Source of the DNA: Chondrosia reniformis
Taxonomy: Eukaryota; Porifera; Demospongiae; Chondrillida; Chondrillidae
DNA: 64,000 bases
Direction of reading: 5' to 3'
Assembly: GCA_947172415.1 (NCBI GenBank)
Contig: OX359202.1
Location: forward strand, 4,264,899-4,328,898
Shown here in pieces: positions 23,606 through 33,940 of the stretch (positions within the stretch are counted from its first letter, which is position 1; every line of letters begins with the position of its first letter). Below the pieces are notes generated by a model, which was not told where the DNA came from, did not search any database, and saw nothing but the letters and a program-made list of their open reading frames with translations. The position numbers were made by a program, and so were the translations under genes.

Positions 23606-24795
23606 GGGCTGCGAATTGCCTGGAGTACTGCAGTTGGGACACTCCTTACTAGTTGCAAGGAGTTTTTTCCCTGTGTGTTGTGAATACCATTATAAATAGA
23701 TATTTACTGTATTCATTTCACTCCTCTATTTTATTTACAGTTCTTTACCCTTCATATAGCTAATGATGCCATCATTACCAGCAAAAAGAACAGATCCAAG
23801 ACTGAGAATCGACATGCTGCAACCGTTCGCGCGCCAAAATAATAATTAGATTCATTTTCGGGTCTAATCAACTCCATTTCCTTTATACTTCCTTTATAAA
23901 ATCGTTTAATTATTTTTTTAGATTGAATTATTATAATTATAAGCAAAACGTCAATTACGTAAGTTAGTCACGTGTGTTGTCACCTGTGATGATGTAATGG
24001 ATGGGTCATGTGTCAGTGACGTCATTGCAGTGATAATGCCGTGGTCCGGCTACTGCACCTGATCCCAAAAATATTATGATACATGCATATGTGTTCAGAT
24101 ACCAGAGGCTTCCTCTGTTCTTCAGCTGGCTCATGGCACATTTTACATCGTCGGCCCTTATCTTCAAGCTGTATGTACTCAGGATCATGCTTCTCTAAGA
24201 ACTCATGATACAATCTTGCTATTGATAGCTCAGCAGACAGGTAAACACGCTCTGAGTTATCCTTTCTGGAGTAATGGCAGTGTGTCTATATAGTTGGGTA
24301 TGATTTTATGTACTCTCTGATTAGGTGTTTTAGGTCTTCATCAACTCTTGGGTGGCAGCCATGCCTTACTCGTTTATCTGGTTCAAGCTCTCCATGGCCA
24401 CTTTGCACTTTTCATCTCAAGACTTGTAAGCTCTTAGGCCCAAATCCATGCACAGAGCAGAATGTCTTTTGACATATATGGACATTAACACCATTTTTGT
24501 TTCTAATTGTGTATTCAAAACTGAATTGACTCTCCTCAGCTGGTGGTCTGCCAAGCCTCTTCCCACCAAAACTAGCAGAAGGATTTGCCTTCCTTGCATG
24601 ACCACTAGTTTATTTAGTTTCACGACGATGTAATAAACCATGCAAGTACACATTCTGGTGCTCATAGAAAAGTGCTTGAAACTCACTTCTTACTTTGTGC
24701 AAATGTGATATACTACCCTGCAAGCACTTCTTTTTACAACATTCCTTGTTGTCTGAAATAGCAATCAACAGTGAGTTTTTGCGTAGACCAGGGCA

Positions 24796-25112
24796 TTTCA
24801 CATGCTTTGCCTTCCAGTTCTCTGGATTTCGTTGCCTTTTCTACCGATGCAAGACTCTTCCTGCTCTTCTGACAGCTGGAACTCATGAGCAACGTCCGAG
24901 GCAACTTCAGGTGAATCTTTCTATTCCCTACCATCGAAAGGAAGAGTGCTGTTGAAGAGTGTGAGTTTCACATGCTTTGCCTTCCAGTTCTCCGGATTTC
25001 GTTGCCTTTTCTACCAATGCAAGACTCTTCCTGCTCTTCTGACAGCTGGAACTCATGAGCAACGTCCGAGGCAACTTCAGGTGAATCATTCTATTCCCTA
25101 CCATCGAAAGAA
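24796..25112. repeat. Tandem duplication of about 146 bp
   Basis: The segment 24796-24942 (starting tttcacatgctttgccttcc) recurs almost unchanged at 24966-25112, offset 170 bp. The second copy joins directly to the DUF1647-like fragment at 25113. The duplication is inside the 5' part of the - strand transposon-type ORF. Confidence 0.85.
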
Positions 25113-25745
25113 AGGCAGCCATTATCAGTGAGGTTTTGAAGGAGCATGAAGAAGTATTTTGGGTTGATACTAGCATTCGATTTCACCACCTAGTACCAGA
25201 GTCTATTCTGACTGATCTAATGGGATTCCATTGCTAGCAAATTAAATAATCTATCCAAATGGCTACTTTACAGATGATACAACCTTTAAATATTTTAAGG
25301 TGGACAGAGCCAAGTTTGGAAGTTTGAGGCAGGTGGAAGGAGGCATGCTTCTCTTAAGAAATAATACCTATCTACAGAAACTTATTATATTCCAACCCTG
25401 GGTTGATTGTGCAATGGAGAAGCAGTGTATAGCTGCAGATGGCCTTGTGCGTAATGGTTGTGACCTGCATAAAATGGGTGCACTACTTAAAAGAGAGACT
25501 GAATCTGGATCTATAAATCCTATCTTTTATGGTTGTCATCATTTTGATCTACCTTATTGGCTGGATAATTTGGCAAAAAGGGATGATCTATATGCTAGTT
25601 TATTTCTTGTTTTTTTTTATCAGTTTTTCGTTGGCCTACAAGTTTGTTTGAAACATGTACTGTATCTCCATAATCCTCCTCACTTGTATATACACATTTG
25701 TTAGGTAGTGCTTGTATATGTAGAAGATATAAGATGCATAGTAAA
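25113..25745 (+). pseudogene. DUF1647-like glycosyltransferase-type fragment, copy 1
   Basis: It matches 35460-36085 closely, including FWVDTSIRFHHL, FQPWVDCAMEKQCIAADGL and NPIFYGCH. A one-base deletion after gggattcca and a stop break the first part, and the HxFDQSA part of the other copy is deleted. The PWVxCAxxxxCI and H(R/Y)FDQS patterns point to the DUF1647 family, probably GT-A-like transferases; the activity is not established. No ATG or 5' exon is seen. Confidence 0.6.
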
Positions 25746-26250
25746 GTAAACTATGGATGATCGACCACCATCAAAATTGGACGCTTGTAGGAAAGCAAAG
25801 AAGGCAAAACTCTAGCCCCTTTCTTTTGCCAAATGATGAAGATTTGGCATAAATATAGCTTTATCCTTTAACTTTAACAGGAGAAAAATTGAGGCTCAAT
25901 CGTTGCATCTGAGCCAAACGGCAGCCTTCTATTTGAGGACGTTCACATGATCAAATCTCGGACACATATTGATTGATATAATGCGGCTGTTTTTTAAGCT
26001 AGTTTTGATATTTAAGGAGCAAGCACTGATTCGTTAATGTGAGTGATAATATAAAAGCAGTGATTTATCAGATAAACAAAAATTATGCATAGAGAGTATT
26101 ATTTTTGTATGCATAAATGCAGTGGCTCTTCCGTACGATATCCAAGTTGTGTGCTAAAATGTCAGTCTAATAAAAACATCATGATTAATCTTGTAAACAT
26201 CCTGCATGAAATGGCACCACTGCCCTAATCAGCATCAAGTACTATACAAT
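25746..26250. other. No feature seen
   Basis: AT-rich sequence without an open frame, known repeat end or structured motif that I can support. Confidence 0.5.
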
Positions 26251-26251
26251 A

Positions 26252-26610
26252 CACTCCACTTAATCGGGACGCCTCGGGAGTAGGGAGAATGTCCCAATTA
26301 ACCAGTAGACCCAATTAAGCAGGAGGTAAAGAAAAATGTAATAGCTACATATTAAACTTTATTGTACATTTCCACAGCTTTCCTCTTTCCCAACTCGCTG
26401 TCGCTTACGCTCACGATTGCAGGCCGCTTTCAAACTGCTCCAAGATTTCTTCCTTAGCCTTTGCCAAACGTGACACCTGAGATATAGAAACACCGAACTT
26501 CCTGGCAAGAGCTGCTTGTTTTACACCAGGGGAGTCTAGTTCCTTCAGCAGTACTACTGATCCTACTGATTTGGCACTGGAATTTGGTCTAGGATCCATT
26601 GAAATCATCA
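26252..26610 (-). mobile_element. Tigger/pogo-type element fragment with HTH N-terminus
   Basis: The left end cactccacttaatcgggacg and its internal aattaaccag repeats look like a Tigger terminal repeat. On the - strand an ATG at 26602 opens MDPRPNSSAKSVGSVVLLKE followed by GVKQAALARKFGVSISQVSR and a basic tail RERKRQRVGKRKA. This is the CENP-B/psq-type helix-turn-helix that begins Tigger transposases. The DDE domain and right end are missing, so it is a fragment. Confidence 0.65.
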
Positions 26611-26849
26611 TATATATAGGCACAAATGTTTTTATATATATCATATATTGCACACATTGTATATGTCAGTATTATTATATGCATATACAAGTTTCAAGAC
26701 ATAATATTAATAATATATATAAGTCATGATCATGTGAAGCAACTACTACAAATGCACATATATGTATGTATGAGTAATATCAGCTATATCAGCATATGTT
26801 ACTGGTTACTGCATAATAGCTACAGTAAACTGTTCAGATATCACATAGT

Positions 26850-27770
26850 TGATGCACAGAGCTGACACATCCATTCATGATCATTTTCTTCAGATGCTAA
26901 AACATCCTCTGGTACAGCTTCTACAATGCATATGGTGTGATACCATTCACCACAATTATCACAAAGTATCATTTCCACTTCCTCCAACAGCCAACAAGTG
27001 CAAAATATAATGTCTGATTCAGCATACAAGGGCACAGCTAGTGTTTCTGAGGGATATTTTGTTATTTTCCCATGCAGTTTCAATGCATTGCAACAGATGA
27101 TTTTGTATTTCCTTTTTATCATACTTGCAAGCTATATACTAGATCTTGTTTTGGCCAAAGACTTGTTGCAAATGCAACAGAAAAAAGACCACAGTCTGCA
27201 GTGCCTTTCTGAGTTTGAACATAATTTAATAGATTTCTGGTCTGATCTCAAGATGGCTGCAGCTGTCTTTCGCAACTGAAAACCTGGTTTACTGTAGCTC
27301 AAACTGTCATAGACATTGATCGTATCAGGCTTCAACTTCTGTTTACTACCAAAGTTAGACAATGTAATCCAATGTTTAGCATTTCCATCATGCACTATTT
27401 GTATGAAGCGTCCTTTTTGTGGTTTAAAGGCCATTAATTCTCCAAGCAATGGATTCTGAAATCCTCATATTTTTGGAAACTGCTCCTTCAACATCAATTG
27501 TGCTGCAGTTATGATGCTATCATCTAACCAAACTGCCTTAGAGTGCTATAGATCTGTGCCTTTTGGTAAGATCAATCCCACAGCAATGTTTCCATAGGTG
27601 AACCATCTATTCAGATTGACATAACTGATCATGAGTAGACAAAGCTCTGCATCTGTAATGTTTCTGACCATGACTTCTGGAAGTGCAGGAGCATGGCCTA
27701 TGAGCTCTCTTTGAGTTGCTGATTGTTGCATTCCTTGCCACTGTATAAAATAAATAAGACGTGAATGCAT
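26850..27770 (-). pseudogene. Ulp1-like protease plus PHD finger remnant of a transposon-type ORF
   Basis: The - strand reads GLILPKGTDL, a stop, WLDDSIITAAQ, a stop, GELMAFKPQKGRFIQIVHDG then HWITLSNFG and INVYDSL (His-Trp and Asp-Ser of a C48/Ulp1-type fold, HWITLSN ... VYDS). Then a PHD finger FCTCWLLEEVEMILCDNCG, EWYHTIC and WMCQLC. Stops and frameshifts separate the parts. Fusions of Ulp1-like proteases and PHD fingers are common in invertebrate DNA transposons, which is why I read it as transposon-derived. Not functional. Confidence 0.6.
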
Positions 27771-27954
27771 ATATTATATTTATATACACATGCATCCCAT
27801 GCAGTTTAGATATGTTGCTGGACATTTTCATCAAAACTTACTGAATCTAGCTATAGTGTTTCTCTGAGCAGTTGCAATTTTAGGCTTTGAGGAACTTGGC
27901 CAAGCAGTATGTTGGAGAACCGATGGTTGAGACAATGGGTCTCAGTGGTATGTT

Positions 27955-28260
27955 CTCCTTATGGACCCTAATTGGGGAGTTCATACATCTGGGGTGGGTC
28001 TGAGTAGTGGTGAATGAGTTGATCCATCAGCTTGTCAGAGATGTGTCCGTCACGGTGGAGGAGCTTCAAGGATATAGTGACCTTCTCTCAATTGTGAGGG
28101 TTGGGTCCTTTTTAGGGTATGGTACTTGTCATCATTTAGGATTTCTTCCTTTTTACTGGTGTAATCCTTGCTGTACATTACAGCAGTGGCTCTGCCTTTA
28201 TCTGCTGGCAGGATCACTATGGTCTAATCTCTCTTGAGGACTTGGATGGTTTGGCGCTGT
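27955..28260 (-). mobile_element. Penelope-like element fragment (5' part of RT ORF)
   Basis: On the - strand the frame shows ILPADKGRATAVMYSKDYTS followed by SDKLMDQLIHH. This corresponds to IIPADKGKATVVLDAAEYY in the Penelope protein at 57627-58616. Only this portion is left. Confidence 0.6.
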
Positions 28261-28990
28261 TGGAAGAACAAGTTAATTGGGTCTGCATGGGAAGATTGGC
28301 CTTTTCAGGACACCGCTAACTTCCAATCTGAGGGAGTCTGCTGTGGGCTTGTCCAGCCTCTGCGATGTTGCTTCCGTGGCAGCAATGATTTCATGGTGTC
28401 CACACACCTATTCACTAGCAGTACTTGGAGACATGTCAGGCCACTTTTCTGGTGTATTAAGTGCTATATACCCAATTCTGAGTCATCACATTGGTTAAGT
28501 ATATTTCATACACATAATCATAATACAGTTTTTCACCATTGATTTAACGCTTTTCATTTGAACATGTTCTGTAGTATGATATTAAATTCTGTTTTATTTA
28601 AAATTGGATGAAAATGTTATTTAGTTACACCAATTGTTGACAAACCTTGATAATTCTTTTTGAATAGCTTAAATTTAGGAATGTCACTTTATGCTTTATA
28701 TATGAGAATATCATGATTTGTTGAAGTACATTAGTAGTCAATACTAAATAATACACATATATACTAAATGTCTTCTACTAAATGTGGAGTTATAGATAGC
28801 AGTTGTAGTTCTGATAGAACTACTTCCTCTTCATCTAAAGTTATAGACTGCCTTCCTAATTTCAATGCTACAGATGCAACAGCTCCTAGAGAATATACAG
28901 TATTTGGTGAAATTAAGCAAACCAAAATGTTTTATCATTACAGATTTTCTTGGATGCTCAATAAATTGAAATTAGGCTATGTCTAGTGTA
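28261..28990. other. Non-coding stretch with one dispersed repeat
   Basis: No gene seen. The piece 28395-28510 (gtccacacacctattcacta onward) recurs in intron 3 of copy C at 47135-47245. Confidence 0.5.
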
Positions 28991-29556
28991 TTAAAACCCA
29001 AATTTGGCTTTTCGGAGCTATAAAAACCCAAATTTGGCTTTTTGGATATACAAAACCCAAATTTGGCTTTTTGGATATACAAAAACCCAAATTTGGCTTT
29101 TTGGATATATAAAAACCCAAATTTGGCTTTTTGGATATATAAAAACCCAAATTTGGCTTTTTGGATATATAAAAACCCAAATTTGGCTTTTTTGATATAT
29201 AAAAACCCAAATTTGGCTTTTTGGATATATAAAAACCCAAATTTGGCTTTTTGGATATATAAAAACCCAAATTTGGCTTTTTGGATATAGAAAAACCCAA
29301 ATTGGGCTTTTTGGATATATATATAAAAACCCAAATTTGGCTTTTTGATATATAAAAACCCAAATTTGGCTTTTTGGATATATAAAAACCCAAATTTGGC
29401 TTTTTGGATATATAAAAACCCAAATTTGGCTTTTTGGATATATAAAAACCCAAATTTGGCTTTTTGGATATATAAAAACCCAAATTTGGCTTTTTGGATA
29501 TATAAAAACCCAAATTTGGCTTTTTGGATCCATAAAAACCCAAATTTAGCTTTTCA
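28991..29556. repeat. 30-bp minisatellite, about 19 units
   Basis: The unit is about aaaaacccaaatttggcttt plus ttggatatat. Units are nearly identical in the middle and diverge at both ends. One unit has a short ATAT insertion (about 29318). The core CCCAAATTTGG is palindromic. Because 30 is a multiple of 3 the array is open in several frames on both strands, so none of these frames is taken as a gene. Confidence 0.95.
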
Positions 29557-30050
29557 GTGTATGTATTGACCCTATAAAATTGTTATAATAGTTGCTTATA
29601 CACCCATAATATTTATGTATTACTTATGAGAATCGAAATACCAAAATTTTTAAGTAGCCATTTTACCAATTAAAAATGGCCAACATCGACTGAACACGTG
29701 CTGAAGTGTGGTTGTTCAGGACAGAAGGCATCACGTAATCAATACTTGGTCAGAAGATTTCATGAGCCCTAATCACTATATCGCCATTCAGAATGGATAA
29801 TATTGATGCGGTAATGAAGAGACATTGCCCTAAAGTAAGTTTTAACCGATGTTTGAATTGATTTAACAGATGTACGCGTTCATGTTAATGAAACATTTTT
29901 TCGATTAGTATTAAAGCTTTTTTGTTTGCTTTTTTAATGTACTTTATATATGCATGCACACACACACACATAACACCACCACCACCAAGAGCACATACAC
30001 ACAGAAACACTAGCATACTCTTTTTTGCTTGCCCAATCCATGCTCTGCAG
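29557..30050. other. Flank of EGF-like version 2
   Basis: No gene seen. A short CA-rich microsatellite lies at 29957-29970. The stretch before 30051 is pyrimidine-rich and ends tgctctgcag, a good splice acceptor. Confidence 0.5.
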
Positions 30051-30968
30051 ATGTGCATTCGTCAGTGGCTGAGACAGTTCACCATGACACAAACCCCTTC
30101 ACCGGCGGACATCCATGCCCAGTTCCACCTTATTATGTCTGGTGTGCCACAAGCTGAACTGGTTGGGCACCTCACTGTTAGAGCTTTGTTAAGCAGGAAC
30201 AGGTGTGTGTGTGTGTGTGGTGTGACTGTTAGAGTATGCATGTGTGTGGGCTCATGCAGGTGAATGTGTATTGAGTGTGTCCGACCCCACCACCCACAGA
30301 TGGAAGTTGTCACTGGCAGATGGACACAAGCTGGGTGAAGGATGATATTTGTGTGTACACTGACTCCCAGGTGGTTGGGAATCTGGCCAGTCTTGGAGAT
30401 TTTGCACGACTTTGTTTTAACAAGTACGTATGTGCATGTGCACGAGATGGTGTGGATTGTCTCACTGGCTATGGCCTGGTGTGTTAATTGTGAGCTTACT
30501 CAGTGTAGCCTCTTCCCCTGTTTGAAGAAGGCTGTCTATCTGGACTGCAACATTTTTGTGCAACATGATATTCATGATTTCTAGAAACCCTGGAAATCAT
30601 TGAATTTGTGCTATGCACACCAGAAATCCTTACTTTGGCATGCAATCCTAAGATTGTGCATTGTTTTGTGGAATACACGAAGATTCCTGGCTTGCATTGC
30701 ACATTCCTGATGAAATCCAAAGCATTATCTCAGGATTACTTACCAAAGTAAGGATTCCTGGTTTGCATTGCATAAATTCCAGGATTACACAAATTCCTAC
30801 TTTGTACGGAACATATATAGCCCATGGTGTCCCCACTTCCATTTTCACTTTCTGGATTTGAATGTCTGTTTTTGCTTCAGATGCAAAGAAACTGTTCAAA
30901 CAGATATATATATAGGTATGGAAAAAATAGGGGAACTTTAAGATCTAAAGCCGATCTTAAAGCATCGA

Positions 30969-32613
30969 TATCATCATCATTGAACTCTGGATATTACCCC
31001 TGCCCACTCATGTCCCCTGAGGAGCGCAATGAGCTAATGGGCGGAACCGAAGTTCGCTTGATGGGAACCAGAGTCTCCCCCTTTCTTCCGCTTCCTTTCT
31101 TCCCTCCAAACTTCCATCATATGTCATACTTATGAGTCCTAATAAGGATGAAACAGCTGTCTATGGCTCGACCATCTTTTTGAGTGGCTACGCATGTGGA
31201 ACATGTCTACGAATTTCCGATTTTTGTAAATCGTCATATTAGCGCCTACAGAAGTGTCACATTCCAGGCGGAAGTGTCTCTAGCGTGTGACCTGCGCGTG
31301 AAGCGGAGCACCAGCCACTGAAACGTCACGAATTGTCATGAGTCGTTATCGATGTTAAATTATCAATTATGAAAACTTATGAGCAATTCATATGGTATAG
31401 CAGAGGAAGGCCAATGACAGAGGAAGGCCAATAAAGGCCTACGTGACCGAAACGTTCTATTTCTCTTTTGATTATACTACGTTAATAATCAAAAGAAGAT
31501 TAGAACGTTTTTCTTTTGATTATACTACTTTAATAATCAAAAGAAGAATAGAAGGTTTCGGTCACGTAAGCCTTAATTCCTCAGCTATTATTAACGTAGT
31601 ATAATAGCTGAGGAAGTAAGGCCTACGTGACAGAAACGTTCCATTTTCTTTTGATTATACTTGGTTAATTGCTCATACATTTTCGCCATTGATAATTACA
31701 TAGATATTAGTAGACATGCAATATGCTTACTGTTTCCACTTACCTCTTACGACACCAAAAAACTTCGATCAAGGAAACTGTACATGTATTGCTACCGAGA
31801 AGCCTTACTTGACATATCAACTTCGGAAGTTTAATGTTTGTATAACGTGTTAACAAATATTTGGGTGCATATGCAACGTCATAAGACTTCATTGTATGAT
31901 GGCTAAGCTATACTACTAATTTTGGCTGATAATCACATGACAATACCATTACTCGAAGGAGAAGAGACAAATGGAAAACGAACCGATTATTAGACAGTGG
32001 AGGATTGTATATCTAACTATTTTTTGACATCAATCTCTTCAGTTAGTAACAGCCTAAAAGTTGTATGTATACTCCTGTAATATTCCCTTATTTAACTGAG
32101 ATATGAAGTACTAGAGGCGCCTGATAAAGGTACGAAAATACATTTTCGATTATAATTCGAAAACTAAAGGGAATTTAAAAGGAGTATACATACAATCGTT
32201 AGATATCATTATCCTTCATAGATTGGTGTCACCATTTATTCTGTATTCGTATTTTCCACTGTCTAATAAAACATTTTTGGCGATTTGGCACCTATCACTT
32301 ACGGCCGCTTACCTTCTCATTTAAGCCTGCAATCCTGACGCTGTTGTAACCAAAATATTACGAAAGAATAGCGCTTCAATTCTATATAATTTGTTTAGCG
32401 ATACGATGTTTCTAAAGTAAAATAGAATAAATTAAAAAGAGTGTTAGTTAACGATTTTTATTGAAAATTTCCGGAAGTGTGGACATGTTCCACTAGCGTA
32501 GGGGGAGGCTCTGGTTCCCATCAAGCGATCTTTGGTTCCGCCCATTAGCTCATTGCGCTCATCAGGGGACATGAGTGGGCAGGGGTAATATCCAGAGTTC
32601 AATGATAATGATA
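30969..32613. mobile_element. Foldback MITE, copy 2, interrupted
   Basis: The arms match copy 1 (16346-16665). The left arm starts tatcatcatcattgaactc, the right arm ends gttcaatgataatgata. The spacer is split at gagtggcTA by a 1308-bp element. Confidence 0.75.
31191..32498. mobile_element. Non-autonomous TA-flanked DNA element, 1308 bp
   Basis: Ends are CGCATGTGGAACATGTC and GACATGTTCCACTAGCG, flanked by TA at 31189-31190 and 32499-32500. Copy 1 of the foldback MITE has the uninterrupted site ggcTAggggg. There is no open frame of note. The part 31400-31660 has several nested hairpins, with ctacgtgac(c/a)gaaacgttc repeated directly and inverted. Confidence 0.85.
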
Positions 32614-33157
32614 GAGGTATAGGTAATTCACAGGTGAAGTGGAGGTGGTCCTGGTATATATAGTATGACAAATGCATATGTGACTGTATAACAAGGTGTC
32701 CTCCCCTCTCCCTCCCCTCCCATTTCATGACACAACTGCCATCTTGTACACAAATGTACAGGTATGACTACATCTTTGGGAACCATGATCCCATTTCAAT
32801 TATGGTGTATTTGGAATAGGTCTTGAAGTCTGGCATGAGAGGGCCATGACTACAGGTAGCACTTGGTCTCAAAACATGCACTGTGGGGTAGAGTAGTCAG
32901 TGGATAGCTTCCACATGTGCATGGACATGTATAGGGCCAGTAGTGGGGTGGAGGTCGATTTGGTTAGTAGTGGGCAGGAGGTCGATGTGGTGAGTAGTGG
33001 AGTGGAAGTCAATATGGCGAGTAGTAGGGTGGAGGTCAATGTGGCCAGTATATATAGTGGGGTGGAAATCAGGAAATTCCAATACAGCTGTGTGTGTTAC
33101 CTTGGCTACAGTGGCTCTCTCTGTAACCAAATGGAAAGATAGACCAGCAACATTTGT

Positions 33158-33670
33158 GACCGTCCATGGGAAAAGGGGCATATTCACGATGTAGCAATAT
33201 GTTCAATACAGGTGTTTTAAAAATGTCGTGGCAAAATAGTCAAAAGTGCGATTTTGTTTCAATATTATTAAATATTCATTACTCTAACCTTTCCCAATGT
33301 CGCCGTCTTTATTTAGGTCTTCTTTGTGCGATAAATCCGATCTTATTAAATAGAAGCTACCGGAAATACGCCATTTTGTTCTATATACAGAACGGTGAAT
33401 ATCATTATCGTTCAATAGTTTTGATTTGATTTGCTTGAGATTGCGCTATCAACAATGTCATCACTTTATTAACTAAATGGAAGTAAAGCTGTTTTACATA
33501 TTGCGTTTGGCAACGGTTCTGTTTCAAAGTGTCGTAACTTCGGATCCATAACAGCTATGACACTTCTGATTGTACCATTCGCTAGTATATACTATGGAAA
33601 CCCTTTCAAATGATATCAAAAACGCAATTTCCGTTGCACACGTGAAAATGCCCTTTTCGCATGGACGGTC
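33158..33670. mobile_element. MITE with 8-bp target duplication
   Basis: Ends GACCGTCCATGGGAAAAGG and CCTTTTCGCATGGACGGTC are inverted. The flanking ACATTTGT is present on both sides (33150-33157 and 33671-33678) and once in version 1 (about 17598). The 8-bp duplication fits hAT- or Merlin-type transposition. No coding potential. Confidence 0.85.
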
Positions 33671-33940
33671 ACATTTGTTCATATTCACAATGTCTCTTTC
33701 TGACATCGTTCAAGAATCATCTTTCCCAGGTTATTCAAGATGGAAAATATCCATATGAATTACAATTAGTAAATTCCACTATCAGTCATGCTCATGCATT
33801 GTATGCTGCCTATCACTGATCTGAGCATGTAAAACATGTGCATTGCATACAGAAATGGCCACAAATGCCACACACTTGGACATCAAATAAATTAATGTTT
33901 AATTAACAACCGGTATAACAACCATAATTGTACATTATTA

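Larger units (their letters stand above)
21421..24056 (-). mobile_element. Merlin-type DNA transposon with terminal inverted repeats
   Basis: The left end gcagtagccggaccacggc and right end gccgtggtccggctactgc are inverted repeats that continue for about 45 bp with a few mismatches, including cactgc(g/a)atgacgtca. Between them is a decayed ISXO2/Merlin-type transposase and a nested MITE. The element sits inside another ORF. A clear target-site duplication was not seen, which may mean the exact ends are a few bases off. Confidence 0.8.
21330..24960 (-). pseudogene. Uncharacterised transposon-type ORF split by a Merlin-like element
   Basis: Reading the - strand from about 24960 down, several frames give a continuous family: NPENWKAKH, VRSEFQALFYEHQNVYLHGL, LADHQLRRVNSVL, YVKRHSALCMDLGLRAYKS, then LYHEFLEKHDPEYIQLED and KGRRCKMCHEPAEEQRKP ending in EHICMYHNIF. 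At 24056 the element starts. Beyond it, at 21420, the same strand continues EFNIHFGYPHSDSC, which I recognise as the next part of the same protein family. Stops and frameshifts occur throughout. The family is frequent in invertebrate genomes and is probably transposon-encoded; I do not know its biochemical role. A 146-bp internal duplication lies at its 5' end. Confidence 0.6.
30051..33142 (+). pseudogene. EGF-like gene fragment, version 2, broken by insertions
   Basis: Likely exons are 30051-30202 (ctgcag acceptor, gtgtgt donor; MCIRQWLRQFTMTQTPSPAD), a Cys-rich piece around 30301-30486 (CVYTDSQVVGNL ... CACARDGVDCLTGYGLVC, TAA) and the main exon 32762-33142. The main exon has a one-base deletion near 32793 compared with version 1, but from 32900 the frame is open through four minisatellite units to CVCYLGYSGSLC and TAG. 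Between the exons lies a foldback MITE with a 1.3-kb element in it. The protein would be extracellular EGF-like. It resembles no family I can name exactly. Confidence 0.55.

Noticed and set aside
28991-29556. Possible CRISPR array
   Set aside because: Repeats are contiguous with no unique spacers and the DNA is eukaryotic.
28972-29569. Open frames of up to 186 codons on both strands in the 29-kb array
   Set aside because: They follow from a 30-bp tandem repeat whose length is a multiple of 3; all are repeats of one short peptide without a gene context.
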